A stretch of DNA of 64,000 nucleotides, taken from the NCBI RefSeq assembly GCF_003020115.1, contig NZ_PYFX01000020.1, positions 1-64,000 of the forward strand, given 5' to 3'. Position numbers and translations under genes: made by a program. Source of the DNA: Bradyrhizobium sp. MOS002 (lineage in GTDB: Bacteria; Pseudomonadota; Alphaproteobacteria; Rhizobiales; Xanthobacteraceae). Shown here one piece after another: positions 60,281 through 64,000 of the stretch (positions are counted from its first letter, which is position 1; each line of letters starts with the position of its first letter). Under the pieces are notes generated by a model, which saw only the letters and a program-made list of their open reading frames with translations, was not told where the DNA came from and did no database searches.

Positions 60281-61546
60281 TTAGCCAAACCGGTACTTGT
60301 ACCGGTCCACCGTCAGCGCGCTCACATCAATGTCCGGCTTCTTGCCCGACAGCATGTCGGCGAGCACGCGGCCGGAGCCGCACGACATGGTCCAGCCGAG
60401 CGTGCCGTGACCGGTGTTGAGGTGAAGGTTGGCGTATTGCGTCGGGCCGATCACGGGCGGGCCATCCGGCGTCATCGGGCGCAGGCCGCTCCAGAACGTC
60501 GCCTTGGAGAGATCGCCGCCGCGCGGGAACAGATCAGTCAGCGAGTGATCGAGCGTGGCGCGGCGCGCATCATAGAGCTGGCTCGAGAAGCCGGAGATTT
60601 CGGCGGTGCCGCCGACGCGGATGCGATTGCCGAGGCGCGTGATGGCGACTTTATAGCTCTCGTCCATCACGGTCGATTCCGGCGCGCCGGAAGCGTCCTT
60701 GATCGGCACCGTGATCGAATAGCCCTTCACGGGATAGACCGGCAACGAAATATCGAGCGGCGCGACCAGCCGCGACGACCAGCTTCCGAGCGCGAGCACG
60801 TAAGCATCGGCCTGCAACATCCCGGCGCTGGTCGCGACGCCGCTGACGCGCGCGCCGTCGGTGACGATGCGGTCGATGCCGGTGTTGAACATGAAGCGCA
60901 CGCCGAGCGCTTCGGCATGCTTGGCCAGCGCCTGCGTGAACATGTGGCAATCGCCGGTCTCGTCCTGCGGCAGGCGCAGCCCGCCCGCGAACTTCTCCTT
61001 CACGCCCGCCAGAGCCGGCTCGGCTGCGATGCAGCCCTCACGGCTGAGCACCTCGTAAGGCACGCCGTATTGCTTGAGCACGGCGATGTCCTCACCGGTG
61101 CCGTCGAGCTGGGCCTGGTAGCGGAACAGCTGCAGCGTGCCCTGCGAGCGCTCGTCATACTGGATACCGATGTCGCGGCGCAGGTCGCGCAGGCAATCGC
61201 GGCTGTATTCCGCGATCGGAATCATCCGGCTCTTGTTGATGGCGTAGCGTTCGCTGGTGCAATTGCGCAGCATCTTGAGCAGCCAGACCCACATCACGGG
61301 ATCGAGCTTCGGCCGGATCACCAGCGGGCCGTGCTTCATCAGCAGCCATTTGATCGCCTTCACCGGTACGCCGGGACCGGCCCAGGGCGAGGAGTAGCCG
61401 GGCGACACTTCGCCGGCATTGGCAAAGGAGGTCTCGAGCGCCGGTTCGGGCTGACGGTCGACAACCGTCACCTCATGGCCGGCACGCGCGAGGTAGTAGG
61501 CAGAGGTGACACCGATGACACCGCTGCCGAGGATCAAAACTTTCAC
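60281..61546 (-). CDS. dadA: D-amino acid dehydrogenase
   Basis: The protein is 421 residues, the usual DadA length. FAD-binding opening VLILGSGVIGVTSAYYLARAGHEVTVVDRQ; the SFANAGEVSPGYSSPWAGPG and KWLLMKHGPLVIRP segments are DadA hallmarks; C-terminal GHGTLGWTMSCGSGR contacts FAD. It oxidises D-amino acids to 2-oxo acids and feeds electrons to the respiratory chain at the membrane. It is 69 bp downstream of the aminotransferase gene and probably co-transcribed. Confidence 0.93.
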   Translation of the reverse strand: MKVLILGSGVIGVTSAYYLARAGHEVTVVDRQPEPALETSFANAGEVSPGYSSPWAGPGVPVKAIKWLLMKHGPLVIRPKLDPVMWVWLLKMLRNCTSERYAINKSRMIPIAEYSRDCLRDLRRDIGIQYDERSQGTLQLFRYQAQLDGTGEDIAVLKQYGVPYEVLSREGCIAAEPALAGVKEKFAGGLRLPQDETGDCHMFTQALAKHAEALGVRFMFNTGIDRIVTDGARVSGVATSAGMLQADAYVLALGSWSSRLVAPLDISLPVYPVKGYSITVPIKDASGAPESTVMDESYKVAITRLGNRIRVGGTAEISGFSSQLYDARRATLDHSLTDLFPRGGDLSKATFWSGLRPMTPDGPPVIGPTQYANLHLNTGHGTLGWTMSCGSGRVLADMLSGKKPDIDVSALTVDRYKYRFG

Positions 61547-61615
61547 GCTTGGTCAAACTCCCACGGCATCACGCTCGCCGCTGCAAGAGGTACTCCGCAA
61601 CGGCGAGAGCAATTA

Positions 61616-62950
<1,335 letters not shown>

Positions 62951-63010
62951 GCTCCTTTGCTGACCGCATACCAGAGGCACGGCTTCAAAAGCGCAACAAG
63001 TCCTTTTCTG

Positions 63011-63026
63011 ATGGCCTGCAAGCCAT
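63011..63026. promoter_or_regulatory. possible operator of the second XRE-cupin regulator
   Basis: Inverted repeat ATGGC-N6-GCCAT (63011-63026) in the 142-bp gap between the aminotransferase and XRE-cupin genes. The spacing equals the N6 of the sites at 59372-59439, but the half-sites differ. Confidence 0.4.
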
Positions 63027-63092
63027 TGATTTGACTAGGGCTGCCGGTCCATATTTGCGCGATCCGCAACACCTGCAACACGGGACAGGGAC

Positions 63093-63641
63093 ATGAGCGT
63101 CGATATCGGTGGACGGCTGCGATTCATCCGGGCGCGCCAGAAGCTGTCGCAGCGCGAACTCGCCAAACGCGCCGGCGTCACCAATTCGACGATCTCGCTG
63201 ATCGAATCCAACCAGATGAACCCGTCCGTGGGGGCGCTCAAGCGCATCCTCGACGGCATTCCGATGGGGCTCGCCGAGTTCTTCGCGCTGGAGCCGGAGA
63301 GCCGGCGCAAGATCTTCTACCGCGGCGAAGAGCTGACCGAGGTCGGCAAGAAGCCGATCTCCTATCGGCAAGTCGGCGACAATCTGTTCGGTCGCAGCCT
63401 GCAGATCCTGAAGGAGCGCTACGAGCCCGGCAGCGACACCGGGCGCGTTCACCTCGTCCATGACGGCGAAGAAGGCGGCATCGTGATCTCGGGAAAGCTC
63501 GAAGTCACCGTCGAGGACGAGCGCCGCATCCTCAATCCGGGCGATGCCTATTATTTCGAGAGCCGCCGCCCGCATCGCTTCCGCTGCGTCGGCGGCAAGC
63601 CGTGCGAGGTGATCTCGGCCTGCACGCCGCCGACGTTTTGA
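63093..63641 (+). CDS. XRE-family regulator with cupin sensor domain (PuuR-like)
   Basis: The protein is 182 residues, close to E. coli PuuR in length. XRE domain, about 5-65 (LRFIRARQKLSQRELAKRAGVTNSTISLIESNQ). Cupin, about 108-175 (HDGEEGGIVISGKLEVTVE, GDAYYFESRRPHRF). It has no N-terminal extension, unlike the regulator at 59452. It probably controls the divergent aminotransferase-DadA pair, in response to an amine or amino acid. Confidence 0.9.
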   Translation: MSVDIGGRLRFIRARQKLSQRELAKRAGVTNSTISLIESNQMNPSVGALKRILDGIPMGLAEFFALEPESRRKIFYRGEELTEVGKKPISYRQVGDNLFGRSLQILKERYEPGSDTGRVHLVHDGEEGGIVISGKLEVTVEDERRILNPGDAYYFESRRPHRFRCVGGKPCEVISACTPPTF

Positions 63642-63652
63642 AGTTATCCGCA

Positions 63653-63680
63653 ATCTTACGGGGCTACCGGTATCTTACGG
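63653..63680. repeat. direct repeat ATCTTACGG in the upstream region of a small gene
   Basis: ATCTTACGG occurs at 63653-63661 and 63672-63680, 19 bp apart start to start (almost two helical turns), between the XRE-cupin stop and the 50-residue protein gene. It may be an activator site. Confidence 0.45.
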
Positions 63681-63781
63681 AGTTTGAGCCATCTCAATTT
63701 CCGCAGCCTGATCCTCTATATGTTTCGAGCCATAGCCAAGCAGCCTCCGCTTTCCGGAGCCGCTTCGTAACAGGGCTCGCT

Positions 63782-63934
63782 ATGAAGATCACGCTCGCAA
63801 ATGCAGAGGCCGCACTCGATGAAGTGCAGCGCGACAGCGACAAGCTCCATTCGGAGGAGCTGCGCAAGGCCATCGCGAACTACATCGAGTCGCAGCGAGA
63901 AGCGCTCAAGGCTCTTCGTAAGAAGCTGCATTAG
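63782..63934 (+). CDS. 50-residue helical protein of unknown function
   Basis: ATG 63782. The product is 50 residues, almost all predicted helix with heptad-like spacing (LANAEAALDEVQRDSDKLHSEELRK, then ANYIESQREALKALRKKLH), charged and without Cys or signal. It could form a small coiled coil or antitoxin-like helix. The ribosome binding site is weak. No family recognised. A 7-bp hairpin follows eight bases downstream. Confidence 0.55.
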   Translation: MKITLANAEAALDEVQRDSDKLHSEELRKAIANYIESQREALKALRKKLH

Positions 63935-63941
63935 CACGCGG

Positions 63942-63960
63942 GGGCGAGACGGCCTCGCCC
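63942..63960. terminator. terminator-like hairpin after the 50-residue protein gene
   Basis: A perfect 7-bp stem (GGGCGAG 63942-63948, CTCGCCC 63954-63960) with a five-base loop, with no T-run. It could end transcription from both sides. Confidence 0.45.
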
Positions 63961-63975
63961 ACTGCTGCCTCAACG

Positions 63976-64000
63976 CTACGTCAGCAACTCCTCGATCCGG
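63976..64000 (-). CDS. possible 3' end of a gene cut by the window edge
   Basis: On the minus strand the last bases read RIEELLT and a TAG stop at 63976-63978. Only eight codons are visible. The hairpin just beyond it would fit as its terminator. I cannot name the product. Confidence 0.25.

Noticed and set aside
63684..63722. TTGAGC / TATATG as a sigma-70 promoter for the 50-residue gene
   Set aside because: The spacing of 27 bp is too long for a functional pair.

Overview
The window is high-GC, densely coded DNA that reads as the chromosome of a Bradyrhizobium-like alphaproteobacterium (order Hyphomicrobiales). The evidence is the GC-biased codon use, many four-base ATGA gene overlaps, many orphan substrate-binding proteins and class III nucleotide cyclases, and several intergenic palindromic repeats of a kind common in this order. 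I see no rRNA genes, complete tRNA, CRISPR array, phage, transposase or plasmid functions. All taxonomic and functional statements are by reading; no database search was run.

Layout. 1-5.7 kb: a tRNA-end-like palindromic element, a secreted YtcJ-type amidohydrolase, a 42-residue zinc-ribbon-like protein, a flavin oxidoreductase and small genes. 4.3-9.8 kb: three class III nucleotide cyclases with three different N-terminal modules, plus a HutD-family gene with a frameshifted 3' end. 10.0-12.7 kb: a bufferin-type copper-peptide operon (DUF2282 precursor, DUF692 MNIO enzyme, DUF2063 partner, DoxX) behind a SigF-type promoter. 12.7-18.5 kb: a divergent TetR-controlled catabolic locus with two strong palindromic operators. 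18.6-21 kb: a caspase-fold/WD40 protein whose start is out of frame across a T8 tract. 21.9-23.4 kb: an L,D-transpeptidase. 23.7-28.7 kb: a complete branched-chain amino acid type ABC operon whose two ATPases carry complementary motif defects. 28.9-34 kb: fatty acid desaturase, polysaccharide flippase, Tat-exported GH10 enzyme and a glycosyltransferase-like protein. 34-38.3 kb: an isoaspartyl methyltransferase-like protein coupled to a 1156-residue SAM/cyclase/AAA/TPR sensor. 38.4-47.2 kb: a two-module NRPS with its own phosphopantetheinyl transferase, a flavin monooxygenase and a lysine-rich 56-residue protein. 47.3-54.7 kb: HDAC-like amidohydrolase, secreted beta-propellers, gamma-glutamyltransferase and a papain-like protease. 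55.8-63.6 kb: an amine or D-amino-acid catabolic set (PuuB-like oxidase, polar amino acid ABC transporter, DadA, omega-aminotransferase) with two XRE-cupin regulators.

The genes form local functional units rather than one island. The units most worth testing are the NRPS locus (second adenylation domain lacks the amino-group-binding Asp; terminal condensation domain and no thioesterase), the predicted asymmetric LivFG ATPase pair, and the XRE-cupin locus with two matching operator-like sites 50 bp apart. Three palindromic repeats sit exactly in convergent gene junctions, which suggests they work as bidirectional transcript ends.
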